NCBI RefSeq assembly: GCF_022808715.1
Contig: NZ_JAKZKX010000018.1
Coordinates: 34,692 to 82,205, forward strand
Source of the DNA: Fundidesulfovibrio agrisoli
GTDB lineage: Bacteria > Desulfobacterota > Desulfovibrionia > Desulfovibrionales > Desulfovibrionaceae
DNA: 47,514 bases
Reading direction: 5' to 3'
Shown here: positions 6,505 to 15,708 of the stretch, in pieces
How the letters are laid out: every line of letters begins with the position of its first letter
Numbering within the stretch: position 1 is the stretch's first letter
Made by a program: the position numbers and the translations under genes
Notes under the pieces: generated by a model
The model's database searches: none
The model's input: only the letters and a program-made list of their open reading frames with translations
Told to the model about the DNA's origin: nothing

Positions 6505-9180
6505 ATGAGCGTTGCCAATCTCGAAGGGCTGTTCAAGCCCACTTCGGTCGCAGTGGTCGGAGCCACCAACGAGGAAGGCCACGTTGGTCGCGTGGTCATG
6601 GAGAACCTCCTGGGCGGGGCCTTCCTGGGCCCGGTCATGCCCCTCTCCCCCGACGAGGACACGGTCCTGGGCGTGGAGGCCTACAAGAGCGTGGATACGC
6701 TCCCCCTTACGCCCGATCTGGCCATCATCTGCACGCCGCCCGACACCGCTCCCGAATACATCTACCGCCTGGGCAGGCGCGGGGTGAAGGCCGCCGTGGC
6801 CCTGTGCCCCGGCTACACAAAGCTGTCGGCAGGCGAGAAGTGGGAGATTCAGGAGAAGATGCTCGCCGCCGCCGAGGAGGAAGGCATCCGCATCCTTGGG
6901 CCTTCGGGCCTGGGGCTCATCATCCCGCCCATCGGGCTCAACGCCAGCCTGGTCAAGGCGGAGCCGCCCAAAGGCCGCATCGCCTTCGTCTCGCAGTCGG
7001 CCTCGCTGTTCACCGGCGTCCTGGACTGGGCCAGGGCGCACCGTATCGGCTTCTCCTGCGTGGTATCGCTGGGCGACCGGCTGGACCTGGAATACCAGGA
7101 CCTGTTCGACTACCTCTCCTCCGACCCCAACACGCGCTCCATTCTTCTTTTCATCGAGTCCGTTGGCGACGCCCGCACCTTCATGAGTGCGGCCCGCGCG
7201 GCCGCGCGCAACAAGCCCGTGCTTGTGGTCAAACCGGGGCGCAGGCGCGGACCCGGCGGGGAGCCAATCGCCAAGCCCGGCCAGGGCCTGGACGAGGTCT
7301 ACCACGAGGCTTTCCGCCGCGCGGGCATCCTGCGCGTGTTCGAGATCGACGCCCTGTTCGACGCGGCCCAGACCCTGGCGCGCAGCCAGCAGCTCAAGGG
7401 CGACAAGCTGGCCATCCTGACCAATGGAGGCTCCATCGGCGTCATGGCCGCCGACACCCTGGTGGAGGGCGGCGGCAAGCTGGCCACCCTCTCGGAGCAG
7501 ACCGCCGCCCACCTGCGCGAGATCATCGGCCCCAACTGGCTGCGCGACGGCATCGTGGACATGGGGCTCACCGCCACGCCCGAACTGTATTCGCAAGTGC
7601 TCGCCGCCCTGCTCAAGGACAAGGAGCCCAACGCCATCCTGGTGATGCACGTGCCCTTCGCCTCCGTCACCGGGGACGACGTGGCACAGGCCGTGGTGCA
7701 GACATCCTCCAAGAGCCAGCGCCCTGTGTTCACCTGCTGGCTGGGGCACGCCGTGGCCGAAACCGCCCGGGCGATGTTCAACCAGGCGGGCATACCCAGC
7801 TACGCCACGCCGGACACGGCCGTGCGCGCCTTCCTGGACATGGCCAACCACCGCCGCACCCAGGAGCTGCTCATGGAGATGCCCGCGGACCTGCCCGCGG
7901 GCTTCAGCCCCGACACCGACGTGGCCCAGGGCGTGGTGCTCTCCGTGCTGGAGGCCGGGCGCTCCGAGCTCACGGAGCCGGAGGCCAAGGTGGTGCTGGC
8001 CTCCTACGGCATCCCGGTGATCCGCTCCAAACTGGTCAGGACCGTGGAGGAGGTCTCCGCCGCCGCCGAGGAGCTGGGTTTCCCCGTGGCCCTCAAGATT
8101 TTCTCGCCCGACATCCCCCAGCCCTTCGACGTGGGCGGCGTGGTGCTCGACATCGAGGACCAGGAAGAGCTGCGCCAGGCCGCCGTGGCCATCCGCACCC
8201 GGGCGCGCAAGCTCCAGCTCGGTGCGGACATCCAGGGCTTCATCGTGCAGCGCATGGGCCGCCGCGGCGCGCAGGAGCTGCTCATCCAGGCCCAGGTGGA
8301 CCCCGTCTTCGGGCCCTTCCTGCGCTTCGGCCAGGGCGGGCTTGCGGCCAAGCTCTCGCAGGACAAGGCCGTGGCCCTTCCGCCGATCAACGCCAGCCTG
8401 GCGCGCGACCTGATAAACCGCACCCGCGTGGCCGCCTTCCTGCGCGGCCTGGGCGGACGCCCCCCGGCTGACATGGACGCCATCTGCCTGACCCTCATCA
8501 AAATCGCCCAACTCGTCACGGACATCCCCCAGATCATCGAGATCGACGTGAACCCCATGTTCGCGGACAGCCAGGGCGTGGCGGTGCTGGGCGCGCGCAT
8601 CCGCGTGGCCGAGGCCATGTCCGGCGGGCAGGAACGCCTGGCCATCCGCCCCTACCCCCGCGAACTGGAGGAGGAGGCCGTGCTCAAGAACGGGCGGCAC
8701 ATCCTCATCCGGCCCATCCGCCCCGAGGACGAACCCGCCCACTACGAGCTGCTCAAGCGCATCACCCCCGAGGACCTGCGCTACCGCTTCTTCGGCGTGG
8801 TGCGCGAGCTCTCGCACATGGAGATGGCCCGCCTGACCCAGATCGACTACGAGCGCGAGATGGCCTTCATCGCCACCGCGCCCGACGAGGAAGGCCACAA
8901 CGAGACCCTGGGCGTGGTGCGGGCCTCCACCAAGCCGGACAACTCCCAGGCGGAGTTCGCCATCCTGGTGCGCTCGGACCAGAAAGGCCTGGGCATGGGG
9001 CGCCTGCTCATGGAGAAGATCATCCGCTACTGCCGGGACCGGGGCACCGCGGTGCTCTCCGGGCAGGCCCTGCTGGACAACAAGGGCATGCAGGGGCTGG
9101 CCGAGAAGGTGGGCTTCGACGTCTGGCGCAACACCGACGAGGACATCGCGGACATGCGCCTGGAGCTGAACAAGCGATAG
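6505..9180 (+). CDS. Pat-like protein: ADP-forming acyl-CoA synthetase-like domains fused to GNAT acetyltransferase
   Basis: An 891-residue cytoplasmic protein. In order: CoA-binding Rossmann domain (about 5-130, [14 protein letters not shown]), succinyl-CoA ligase-like domain (about 150-300), ATP-grasp domain (about 490-715) and a C-terminal GNAT domain (about 725-890) with the acetyl-CoA loop [10 protein letters not shown]. This is the layout of Pat, which acetylates and inactivates Acs. Two positions expected to hold catalytic His in active ADP-forming acetyl-CoA synthetases are replaced: the SHTGALAG-type block reads IAKPGQG (about 255) and the HK(S/T)D block reads QPFD (about 539-542). 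The first half is thus probably regulatory. The ATG at 6505 is preferred over a longer frame from 6280, which runs into the divergent neighbour. The ribosome binding site is weak. Confidence 0.88.
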   Translation: MSVANLEGLFKPTSVAVVGATNEEGHVGRVVMENLLGGAFLGPVMPLSPDEDTVLGVEAYKSVDTLPLTPDLAIICTPPDTAPEYIYRLGRRGVKAAVALCPGYTKLSAGEKWEIQEKMLAAAEEEGIRILGPSGLGLIIPPIGLNASLVKAEPPKGRIAFVSQSASLFTGVLDWARAHRIGFSCVVSLGDRLDLEYQDLFDYLSSDPNTRSILLFIESVGDARTFMSAARAAARNKPVLVVKPGRRRGPGGEPIAKPGQGLDEVYHEAFRRAGILRVFEIDALFDAAQTLARSQQLKGDKLAILTNGGSIGVMAADTLVEGGGKLATLSEQTAAHLREIIGPNWLRDGIVDMGLTATPELYSQVLAALLKDKEPNAILVMHVPFASVTGDDVAQAVVQTSSKSQRPVFTCWLGHAVAETARAMFNQAGIPSYATPDTAVRAFLDMANHRRTQELLMEMPADLPAGFSPDTDVAQGVVLSVLEAGRSELTEPEAKVVLASYGIPVIRSKLVRTVEEVSAAAEELGFPVALKIFSPDIPQPFDVGGVVLDIEDQEELRQAAVAIRTRARKLQLGADIQGFIVQRMGRRGAQELLIQAQVDPVFGPFLRFGQGGLAAKLSQDKAVALPPINASLARDLINRTRVAAFLRGLGGRPPADMDAICLTLIKIAQLVTDIPQIIEIDVNPMFADSQGVAVLGARIRVAEAMSGGQERLAIRPYPRELEEEAVLKNGRHILIRPIRPEDEPAHYELLKRITPEDLRYRFFGVVRELSHMEMARLTQIDYEREMAFIATAPDEEGHNETLGVVRASTKPDNSQAEFAILVRSDQKGLGMGRLLMEKIIRYCRDRGTAVLSGQALLDNKGMQGLAEKVGFDVWRNTDEDIADMRLELNKR

Positions 9181-9244
9181 CTTTCCGATAAGCTACCATT
9201 ACTATCCAACCGTTAATCTTTGTCTTTTAGACAGCACCTTCCCC

Positions 9245-10129
9245 ATGAACACCTCCGACGACTCCGGGCGCAACATCGCCCGCCTGCTGATAACAAGCCC
9301 TGACAGGCCCGGCCTCGTGGCGGCCGTGAGCCAGTTCATCTTCTCCCACGGGGCGAACATCACCCAGCTGGACCAGCACTCCACCGACCCCGAGGGCGGC
9401 AAGTTCTTCATGCGCCTGGAGTTCCAGACCCCGCACCTGGATCTGGGGCGCGAGGCCCTGATGGCCGCCTTCGACCAGGTGGTGGCCAAGCCCTTCGAGA
9501 TGCAGTGGTCCATCCAGTACGCCAGGCCCGCAAAGCGGCTGGCGATCATGGTCTCTCGCCATGAGCACTGCCTGATGGAGCTGCTGTGGCGCTGGTCCCG
9601 AGGGGAGCTGCCCTGCGAGGCGGCCATGGTGGTCAGCAACCACCCGGACCTCAAGGAGGCCGTGGAGCGCTTCGGCGTGCCCTTCCACTACATCCCGGTG
9701 CCCCCGCGCGATCCCGAGGCCAAGCGCAAGGCCGAGGAGCAGGCCCTGGAGCTGATCCGGGGCAAGGCCGACGCCGTGGTGCTGGCCAGGTACATGCAGA
9801 TCCTCTCGCCGGAATTCATCGCGGGCACTGGCGTACCCATCATCAACATCCACCACTCCTTCCTGCCCGCGTTCATCGGGGCCGACCCGTACCGCCAGGC
9901 CTTCCAGCGCGGGGTGAAGCTCATCGGGGCCACGGCGCACTACGTCACCGCCGAGCTGGACGCCGGGCCAATCATCAGCCAGGACGTGGCGCACGTTTCG
10001 CACCGCCACGGCGTGGAGGATTTGAAGGACCTGGGGCGCGACCTGGAACGGCAGGTGCTGGCCCGCGCCGTGCGGGCGCACCTGGAGGACAGGATCATCG
10101 TGGACGGCAACAAGACCGTGGTGTTCTAG
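9245..10129 (+). CDS. purU: Formyltetrahydrofolate deformylase PurU
   Basis: A 294-residue enzyme that hydrolyses 10-formyl-THF to THF and formate, balancing one-carbon pools and supplying formate. An N-terminal ACT domain (about 10-90, starting [20 protein letters not shown]) is followed by a formyltransferase-fold catalytic domain (about 95-285). The catalytic triad can be placed: [10 protein letters not shown] (Asn and His near 199-202) and the Asp in AELDAGPII (about 238). Length matches the family. The ATG at 9245 starts just before the ACT domain; the ribosome binding site is poor. It follows the Pat-like gene by 64 bp and could be cotranscribed with it. Confidence 0.93.
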   Translation: MNTSDDSGRNIARLLITSPDRPGLVAAVSQFIFSHGANITQLDQHSTDPEGGKFFMRLEFQTPHLDLGREALMAAFDQVVAKPFEMQWSIQYARPAKRLAIMVSRHEHCLMELLWRWSRGELPCEAAMVVSNHPDLKEAVERFGVPFHYIPVPPRDPEAKRKAEEQALELIRGKADAVVLARYMQILSPEFIAGTGVPIINIHHSFLPAFIGADPYRQAFQRGVKLIGATAHYVTAELDAGPIISQDVAHVSHRHGVEDLKDLGRDLERQVLARAVRAHLEDRIIVDGNKTVVF

Positions 10130-10249
10130 CGGGTTTAGCGGAGAAAAGATCCGGGTCGTGGTCTTCATGGCGGGGCGGGGAAAGCCTTCCCGGTCAGGCC
10201 GGTCCGGCTTGGCCTGGACGCAAACCCCGCGACAGCGCCCCCTTTCTCG

Positions 10250-10287
10250 ATAAAACGCCCCCTCCCGGTTGCTCCGGGAGGGGGCGT
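10250..10287 (-). terminator. Terminator between purU and the Ntn hydrolase gene
   Basis: A perfect 14-bp stem (10255-10268 with 10274-10287, loop TTGCT). On the - strand the stem is followed by TTTATCG, which suits termination of the hydrolase gene to its right; on the + strand it can also stop purU transcripts. Confidence 0.65.
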
Positions 10288-10327
10288 CTTCGTACTGAGG
10301 CGGCCGCCCTGCGGTTGACCGGCCGTC

Positions 10328-11386
10328 TTATCGGGCGGGCTCGAAACTCCGGGTCACGTCTCCGGCCAGGGCGGGGTTTCGCGGGTTGAGCTTTCTGGTT
10401 TGGCCGCCTGCGGAGAAATCAATCCGGGAGAGGTCGACCCAGATCACGTTGGGGTTTTGAACCCAGGAAAAATAGAAGATGCGGTTCTTCACATCCGTGG
10501 CGGAGAGCCACCAGGTCGGGTACACACCCTCGCCGGTGCGCCCCCTGTACGGCGCGCCGAAGGGCACGGCGACGTTACGCGCGACGCTCATCACCAGGCC
10601 CACGGCCTGTTCGCTGTCGGCCGGGGCCGGGAGATATTGCAGATAGTACGCCGCGCGCACGAAACGGTTGGCGCTTTCGGTGTCGCCCGGCAAATCCTTC
10701 TCGCCGCCAAGCCCGATGAACTGCTTGGCGTTGGCGAGTTGCTCGTCGTACGGGGGGTCGTTGGTCATCACGGTGTATTGCGCGCCGTGGTGCACCTTCA
10801 GCTTGCCGTCGATGATCTCGAAGACGGCCGAATCGCCGCTCGGGTCCTCGATGGCCATGTGCCCGCCAAGCACCTCGCTCCCCAAGTTGACGCTCACGAT
10901 GTCGACCTTCTTCATGCCCTCCACGGCCTCGGCGACCGTGGCGAAGTTGTCCAGAATGTAGCGGAGCCAGCGCATGTAGTTCACGCCGGGCTTTCCGCCG
11001 GGGGCGGCGTATTTCGTGGTTTCGAGGTACAACAGGTGCGCGGCCAGCCCCTTCTCATTCAGGCCGTCCGTCCCTCCTTCGCTCTCGTCGAAGCCAAGCT
11101 GGCTTGCGAATCCGTAGATGCCGCAAACCACGCTGCCGTATTTGGAGGTCCAGGTTGCGGCCTTGGGCCCGGCATCGCCTCGAATCCGCTGCCCTCTCGG
11201 GTAGACGAAGAGCCAGTCGTCAAAGGTGTGCGACCAGTCCATCGTGCGCGCCGTGACCATTGCCGCGCCGGAATTGTTCCAAAACACGCGGGAGCAGGCG
11301 TGCGAGGCGCCGGGGAACGACACGCCGAGCGCCATGAACGCGACAATTGCGACAAGTGCCGCCCGGAAGTCAGCGCGATAAGCCAT
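10328..11386 (-). CDS. Secreted linear amide C-N hydrolase (choloylglycine hydrolase/penicillin V acylase family)
   Basis: A 352-residue Ntn hydrolase with a signal peptide (hydrophobic 9-24) ending GASHA, so that Cys31 becomes the mature N-terminal nucleophile. The family signature follows: CSRVFWNN, the TARTMDW block with the expected Arg and Asp, a TNDPPYDEQL segment supplying the oxyanion Asn, and NRFVRAAYYLQ with the conserved Arg. The enzyme cleaves a linear amide (bile-salt, penicillin V or N-acyl homoserine lactone type substrates are known in the family); which one is not shown. The ATG at 11386 has GGAGG 5-6 bases upstream. It stands alone, with an AT-rich palindrome in its leader. 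Confidence 0.85.
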   Translation of the reverse strand: MAYRADFRAALVAIVAFMALGVSFPGASHACSRVFWNNSGAAMVTARTMDWSHTFDDWLFVYPRGQRIRGDAGPKAATWTSKYGSVVCGIYGFASQLGFDESEGGTDGLNEKGLAAHLLYLETTKYAAPGGKPGVNYMRWLRYILDNFATVAEAVEGMKKVDIVSVNLGSEVLGGHMAIEDPSGDSAVFEIIDGKLKVHHGAQYTVMTNDPPYDEQLANAKQFIGLGGEKDLPGDTESANRFVRAAYYLQYLPAPADSEQAVGLVMSVARNVAVPFGAPYRGRTGEGVYPTWWLSATDVKNRIFYFSWVQNPNVIWVDLSRIDFSAGGQTRKLNPRNPALAGDVTRSFEPAR

Positions 11387-11398
11387 AAAACCTCCACG

Positions 11399-11421
11399 AT
11401 AATACTTGCGGCCAATATTAT
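11399..11421. promoter_or_regulatory. AT-rich inverted repeat upstream of the Ntn hydrolase gene
   Basis: ATAATA (11399-11404) and TATTAT (11416-11421) form a perfect 6-bp inverted repeat separated by 11 bases, just upstream of the ribosome binding site. It may be an operator or a -10 region; it stands out in very GC-rich DNA. Confidence 0.35.
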
Positions 11422-11520
11422 CCGAGCGCAAACGGCCCGTCCAGCCGCAGGTTCGCAGACGAAGCCGCCCCAGCTCCGCCCGGCATGCACATCGGCCCGG
11501 CGCATCCCCGCCGGCCCGAC

Positions 11521-11552
11521 GAAAAACGGGGCGGGCCATCAGGCCCGCCCCG
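11521..11552 (-). terminator. Terminator of the glycan gene cluster
   Basis: An 11-bp perfect stem (11527-11537 with 11542-11552, loop ATCA) followed on the - strand by GTTTTTC. It lies just past the stop of the last aminotransferase gene and closes the 11.6-19.3 kb cluster. Confidence 0.8.
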
Positions 11553-11580
11553 TCGTCGTTTCCGCAGCTTTTTCGCTCTT

Positions 11581-12696
11581 CTACCCGGCGAACTCCGCCA
11601 GCACGCTCTCGATCACGTACTCCACCTCGGCGTCCGTCATCTTCGGGTAGAACGGGATGGAGATGGTCCTGTCGCCGATGGCTTCGGCGTTGGGGAAGTC
11701 CCCGCGCTTGAAGCCGAAGGTCTCCTTGAACCAGGTCAGGTTGTGGATGGCCCGGAAGTTCACGGCCACGCCCACGCCGCGCTGTTGCAGCCCGTGGAGG
11801 ATCTGGTCGCGCCGCTCGGGCTCGGCCCAGACGGTGTAGAGGTGGTGCCCGCTCTTGCCGACCACCGTGGGGCGGGGCACCTTGCCCTCGAAGGCGGCCT
11901 CGTAGCGATTGAAAATCTCGCGCCGCCTGGCCCAGAGCCCGTCCAGGCGGTCGAGCTGGTTGACCAGCAGGGCGGAGTGGATGTCGTCCAGATTGCACTT
12001 CCAGCCCAGGCGCAGCATGTCCCAGTGCTGGTAGGCCCCGTGGTAGCGCCCGGCGGCGTTCTTGCTCATGCCGTGCAGGGTGAGCAGCTTGATGTCCCGG
12101 GCCAGGGACTCGTGCCGGGTGACGACAGCGCCGCCCTCGCCGCAGGCCAGGTTCTTGGTGGCGTAGAAGCTGTAGCAGGCCGCGTCCGAGAGGTGGCCGG
12201 GGCGCACGCCGTCGCGCTCGCCCTCCACGCAGTGGGCGCAGTCCTCGATGAGGAAGAGCTTGTGCTTGTCCGCGATGGCGCGCAGGGCGTGCATGTCGCA
12301 CATGACGCCGTAGAGGTGCACCGGGATGATGGCCTTGGTGCGCGGGGTGATGGCGGCCTCAACGGCGGCGGGGTCGATGCAGCCGGTGGCGGGGTCAACG
12401 TCCACGAGCACGGGCTTGGCCCGGGCGTGCTCCACGCAGGTGGCCGAGGCGATGAAGGTCATGGGCGTGGTGATGACCTCGTCCCCGGGGCCGATGCCCA
12501 GGCCCTCCAGGGCCAGGTGCATGGCCGCCGTGCAGGAGTTCACGCAGACCACGTGGGGCACGCCGGTGTAGGCGGCGAACTTGCGCTCGAACTCGGCCGT
12601 GACCGGGCCTGTGGTCAGGAACACGGAGCCGAGCACGGAGACGACCTTGTCGATGTCCGCCTGGTCCAGGGCGTGGCGGTAGAATTCAACCTTCAT
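11581..12696 (-). CDS. DegT/DnrJ/EryC1/StrS family sugar aminotransferase
   Basis: A 371-residue PLP enzyme that would place an amino group on a nucleotide-bound keto sugar. Visible family features are the substrate and phosphate region VNSCTAAMHLALEGLGIGPG (about 52-71), VHLYGVMCDM (about 126), IEDCAHCVEG (about 150) and the PLP-lysine motif FYATKNLACGEGG (about 178-190). Length is typical. The ATG at 12696 follows GAGGACCGCC. It is the last gene of the glycan cluster, 105 bp after the WecE-like gene; that gap has a 10-bp inverted repeat (12724-12733 with 12769-12778) but no T run. Two aminotransferases in one cluster suggest two amino sugars or a diamino sugar. Confidence 0.88.
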   Translation of the reverse strand: MKVEFYRHALDQADIDKVVSVLGSVFLTTGPVTAEFERKFAAYTGVPHVVCVNSCTAAMHLALEGLGIGPGDEVITTPMTFIASATCVEHARAKPVLVDVDPATGCIDPAAVEAAITPRTKAIIPVHLYGVMCDMHALRAIADKHKLFLIEDCAHCVEGERDGVRPGHLSDAACYSFYATKNLACGEGGAVVTRHESLARDIKLLTLHGMSKNAAGRYHGAYQHWDMLRLGWKCNLDDIHSALLVNQLDRLDGLWARRREIFNRYEAAFEGKVPRPTVVGKSGHHLYTVWAEPERRDQILHGLQQRGVGVAVNFRAIHNLTWFKETFGFKRGDFPNAEAIGDRTISIPFYPKMTDAEVEYVIESVLAEFAG

Positions 12697-12801
12697 GGCG
12701 GTCCTCGCTGGGAGTTTGGCCCAGGCCCCGTCCAGGCGGCGGGGCGGCCATTTCCGGGGTGGTTTGCCGGACGGGGCCGGAAAAGTCCAGGATGTGGAGA
12801 T

Positions 12802-13938
12802 TCACGGCGTGAACGAAGCCACCGCCTCGATGACCTCGTCCTGGCTTGCCTCGTCCAGGTCGTTGTAGAAGGGCAGGCGCAGCAGGCGGTCCGAGAGGTC
12901 CTCGGCCACGGGGCACTGCCCGGGGCGGCCGCCGAAGCCGCGGCCCATGGGGGAAAGATGCAAGGGCACGTAGTGGAACACGGCCAGGATGGATTTCGCT
13001 TTCAGTTCCGCGATGATGCGCTGGCGGCTCTCCAGCGAAGGCATGAGCATGTGGAACATGTGGTAGGACTGGCCGCAGTGCTCCGGGACCACGGGCAGGC
13101 GCACCCCGCTTGAGTCGGCCCAGCCGGCCAGGCCGTCGCGGTAGCGCTCCCAGATGGCCCGGCGCTTGGCCTGAATGCGTTCGCGCTGCTCCAACTGGGC
13201 GTAGAGGAAGGCGGCCAGCACCTCGGAGGGCAGGTAGCTCGAGCCCAGGTCCACCCAGGTGTACTTGTCCACCTCGCCCCGGAAGAAGCTGGAGCGGTTG
13301 GTGCCCTTCTCGCGGATGATCTCGGCGCGGGCGGCCAGCTCCGGGTCGTTGACGACCAGGGCCCCGCCTTCGCCGCAGGTGAAGTTCTTGGTCTCGTGGA
13401 AGCTCTGGGTGGCCAGGGCCCCGAAGCTGCCCAGGGGCCTGCCCTTGTAGCTGCCGAACAGGCCGTGGGCGTTGTCCTCCACCAGGGCCGCGCCGATTGG
13501 GGCCGTAAGCTCCAGGATGCGGTCCATCTCGCAGCCCACTCCGGCGTAGTGCACGGCCACCACGGCCTTGGTGGCCGGGGTGAGCAGGCCCTCAAGGGCG
13601 TTCTCGTCCAGGTTGAGCGTGTCCGGGCGGATGTCCGCGAACACGGGCCTGGCCCCGCGCAGGATGAAGGCGTTCACCGAGGAGACGAAGGTGAACGAGG
13701 GCACCACCACCTCCTGGCCGGGCTCCAGGCGCAGCAGCAGGGCCGCCATCTCCAGGGCGTGCGTGCAGGAGGTGGTCAGGAGCACCTTGGCGGCGCCCAG
13801 CTCGCGCTCAAGAAGCTCGTGGCACTTGCGGCTGAAGAGCCCGTCGCCGGATATCTTGCCGCTGGCCAGTGCTTCGATGATGTGCTGCTGCTCGGCCCCG
13901 GCGAAACAGGGGCGGTTGAAGGGGATGCGGTAGTTCAT
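12802..13938 (-). CDS. wecE: WecE/RffA-like dTDP-4-amino-4,6-dideoxygalactose transaminase
   Basis: A 378-residue DegT-family aminotransferase that converts dTDP-4-keto-6-deoxyglucose to the 4-amino sugar in the WecE group. The N-terminus IPFNRPCFAGAE is characteristic of WecE, and the PLP-lysine motif is FHETKNFTCGEGGAL (about 179-193), with LVEDNAHGLFG (about 150) and TTSCTHALEMAALLL (about 55). The ATG at 13938 shares its A with the TGA of the upstream glycosyltransferase (TGATG), so the two are translationally coupled; a GTG one codon earlier (13941) is also possible. Assignment to WecE over other DegT enzymes rests on the N-terminus and overall pattern. Confidence 0.85.
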   Translation of the reverse strand: MNYRIPFNRPCFAGAEQQHIIEALASGKISGDGLFSRKCHELLERELGAAKVLLTTSCTHALEMAALLLRLEPGQEVVVPSFTFVSSVNAFILRGARPVFADIRPDTLNLDENALEGLLTPATKAVVAVHYAGVGCEMDRILELTAPIGAALVEDNAHGLFGSYKGRPLGSFGALATQSFHETKNFTCGEGGALVVNDPELAARAEIIREKGTNRSSFFRGEVDKYTWVDLGSSYLPSEVLAAFLYAQLEQRERIQAKRRAIWERYRDGLAGWADSSGVRLPVVPEHCGQSYHMFHMLMPSLESRQRIIAELKAKSILAVFHYVPLHLSPMGRGFGGRPGQCPVAEDLSDRLLRLPFYNDLDEASQDEVIEAVASFTP

Positions 13939-14885
13939 CACTGCTTGGGGGGCTCCGGAAAGTTCAGGCGCTGGGCCTCGGTGTACACGGGCTTGTCCAT
14001 GAGGCGCAGGTACATGCGGGCGAAATATTCCCCGATGATGCCCAGGGCGAAGAGCTGCGCGCCGGAGAAGATGCAGATGATCGAGGCCAGGAAGGGGAAG
14101 CCCTGCATGGTGGTGCCCTGGATCAGGTAGCGCCCCAGCACGAAGGCCAAGAGCCCCACGCCCGCCAGGGTCAGCACGAAGCCCACCAGGCTGGCCAGTT
14201 GCAGGGGCAGCACCGTGTAGCCGGTGATCATGTTCACGGCGTGGATGAGCAGCTTGCGCAGGTTGTAGCCGGAGACGCCCTCGCGCCGGGGCTCGTGGCG
14301 CACCTGCACCGCGCCGAAGCGCGTGGTTCCCCAGGAGAGCATCACGTCGATGTTGGGCAGGGGGTTGCGGCAGTCCGCGAAGGCGTCGCGCAGTTCGGTG
14401 CGGAACACCCGGAAGGCCGAGACGCTCTGAGCCGCCGCCACGCCCATGGCCTGCTGGAGCACACGCTTGGTCAGGCGCGAGGCCAGATTGCGCAGCAGGC
14501 CGTGCTGCTCCTGGGCGCAGGCCCCGTAGACCACGGCGTGGCCTTTGGCGAACTCCTCCAGCAGCCGGGGGATCTCCTCCGGGGGGTGCTGCAGGTCGTC
14601 GTCCATGGTCACGATGACCGGGTACGTTGCCGCGCGGATGCCGCAGAGCAGCGCGTTGTGCTGCCCCTGGTTGCGCATCATGCGGATGGCCTTGCAGCGC
14701 GGGTCGATGGCGGCCAGTTCCTCCAGCACGCTCCAGCTGCCGTCCGGGCTGGCGTCGTCCACGAAGACGACCTCATAGCTCCCGGCGCAGATGTCCAGCA
14801 CCGCGCGCAGGCGCTCCCACAGGGCGGGAACGGTGGCGCGGCCGTTGTACACGGGGATGACGACGGAAATATCCAGCATGGACAT
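13938..14885 (-). CDS. GT2 family glycosyltransferase with C-terminal membrane segments (ArnC/dolichol-P-sugar synthase-like)
   Basis: A 315-residue inverting glycosyltransferase. The GT-A domain fills about 1-215: ISVVIPVYNG (5-14), VFVDDASPDGS (39-49) and the metal/nucleotide motif TMDDDLQHPPEE (about 89-100). Two hydrophobic helices follow (about 232-255 and 266-290), as in ArnC and other enzymes that make undecaprenyl-phosphate sugars. The likely role is to charge a lipid-phosphate with a sugar, to be used by the GT-C enzyme of the same cluster; this is inference. The ATG at 14885 follows AGGAAGCCCC, 8 bp after the methyltransferase stop. Confidence 0.88.
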   Translation of the reverse strand: MSMLDISVVIPVYNGRATVPALWERLRAVLDICAGSYEVVFVDDASPDGSWSVLEELAAIDPRCKAIRMMRNQGQHNALLCGIRAATYPVIVTMDDDLQHPPEEIPRLLEEFAKGHAVVYGACAQEQHGLLRNLASRLTKRVLQQAMGVAAAQSVSAFRVFRTELRDAFADCRNPLPNIDVMLSWGTTRFGAVQVRHEPRREGVSGYNLRKLLIHAVNMITGYTVLPLQLASLVGFVLTLAGVGLLAFVLGRYLIQGTTMQGFPFLASIICIFSGAQLFALGIIGEYFARMYLRLMDKPVYTEAQRLNFPEPPKQ

Positions 14886-14893
14886 GGGGCTTC

Positions 14894-15694
14894 CTAGCCG
14901 TTTTTGCGCAGGATGAACAGCTTCTGCACCCCGTAGTCCCCCCAGGAGGGCAGCATCCCGGCCAGACGGTTGACCTCGCTCAGGGGGTCGACGGCCTTGA
15001 CCAGGGACCCGGGCAGGTGCTCCAGCAGCGGCTTGAGCACGCGGGTGAACAGGTAATAGGTGCTGGAGAACTCCAGCGTCTCCACCGTGACGCCCGGCCC
15101 CCAGTCCTTGGCGGCCAGGGTGTCGGCGTCCAGGTAGAGGTTGAAGGCGGGCATGGAGAGGGGTTTCTGGCCCAGCTCCGCGCGCAGGCGGTTCAGGGCT
15201 TCGAGGCCCTGCAGGGTGGCCTCGGAGAGCAGCACCTCGCCGCCGGGGCGCGCCACGCGCAGGCACTCGCGGATGCCCTGCTCCTGCGCTTCGAGATTCT
15301 GCAGGTTGATGACCACCCGGGTGGTGATGACCGTGTCGAAGCTGTCGCTTGCGAAGGGCAGCGCGCGGATGTCGCCGGTCTCGAAGCTGGCGCGGCCGCG
15401 CAGGCCGGGGGCGGCCTCGCGCAGGTGCCCGCGCGCGGCCTCGATCATCTCGGGCACGTAGTCCATGCCGGTGATGTCGATGTCGAGGGCCTGGGCGTAG
15501 GCCAGGGTGGCGTGCCCGTTGGAGCAGCCTATGTCCAGCACGCGGGAGCCTTCGCGCAGGCGCGGGGCGATGACCCGCTTCTCGATCTCGATGGCGTGGG
15601 CGTCGGACCAGGAGGCGCAGTGCGACGCGCCGTGGCGCTTGGCCTGGCTCGTCCAATGCTCCTTGATGCCGGAATCTTCCAGTTTGGCCTTCAT
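14894..15694 (-). CDS. Class I SAM-dependent methyltransferase
   Basis: A 266-residue methyltransferase. The SAM-binding motif I VLDIGCSNGHATLAYAQ (about 50-66), the acidic end of strand 2 (GMDYVPEM), the GDIRALPFASDSFDTVITTR segment (motif IV region) and LRVARPGGEVLLSE (post-motif) are all present. The acceptor is unknown; position in the glycan cluster suggests a sugar or a lipid-linked intermediate. The ATG at 15694 has GGAG upstream; another ATG at 15712 overlaps the previous stop as ATGA and could also be used. No membrane segment or signal peptide. Confidence 0.85.
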   Translation of the reverse strand: MKAKLEDSGIKEHWTSQAKRHGASHCASWSDAHAIEIEKRVIAPRLREGSRVLDIGCSNGHATLAYAQALDIDITGMDYVPEMIEAARGHLREAAPGLRGRASFETGDIRALPFASDSFDTVITTRVVINLQNLEAQEQGIRECLRVARPGGEVLLSEATLQGLEALNRLRAELGQKPLSMPAFNLYLDADTLAAKDWGPGVTVETLEFSSTYYLFTRVLKPLLEHLPGSLVKAVDPLSEVNRLAGMLPSWGDYGVQKLFILRKNG

Positions 15695-15708
15695 GGTGTC
15701 TCCAGCGG

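Noticed and set aside
6346-8898. An 850-residue open frame on the - strand opposite the Pat-like gene
   Set aside because: Its translation is His/Gly/Val/Ala-rich without domains, as expected for the antisense of a GC-rich gene. The + strand frame has clear domains.
11295-11297. Cys31 of the Ntn hydrolase as a lipoprotein acylation site
   Set aside because: The sequence before the Cys (ASHA) is a signal peptidase I site, not a lipobox, and the family needs a free N-terminal Cys as nucleophile.
13938-15656. A 572-residue frame suggesting a methyltransferase-glycosyltransferase fusion
   Set aside because: The first 255 residues are a shadow frame of the methyltransferase. The glycosyltransferase has its own ATG and ribosome binding site after the methyltransferase stop.
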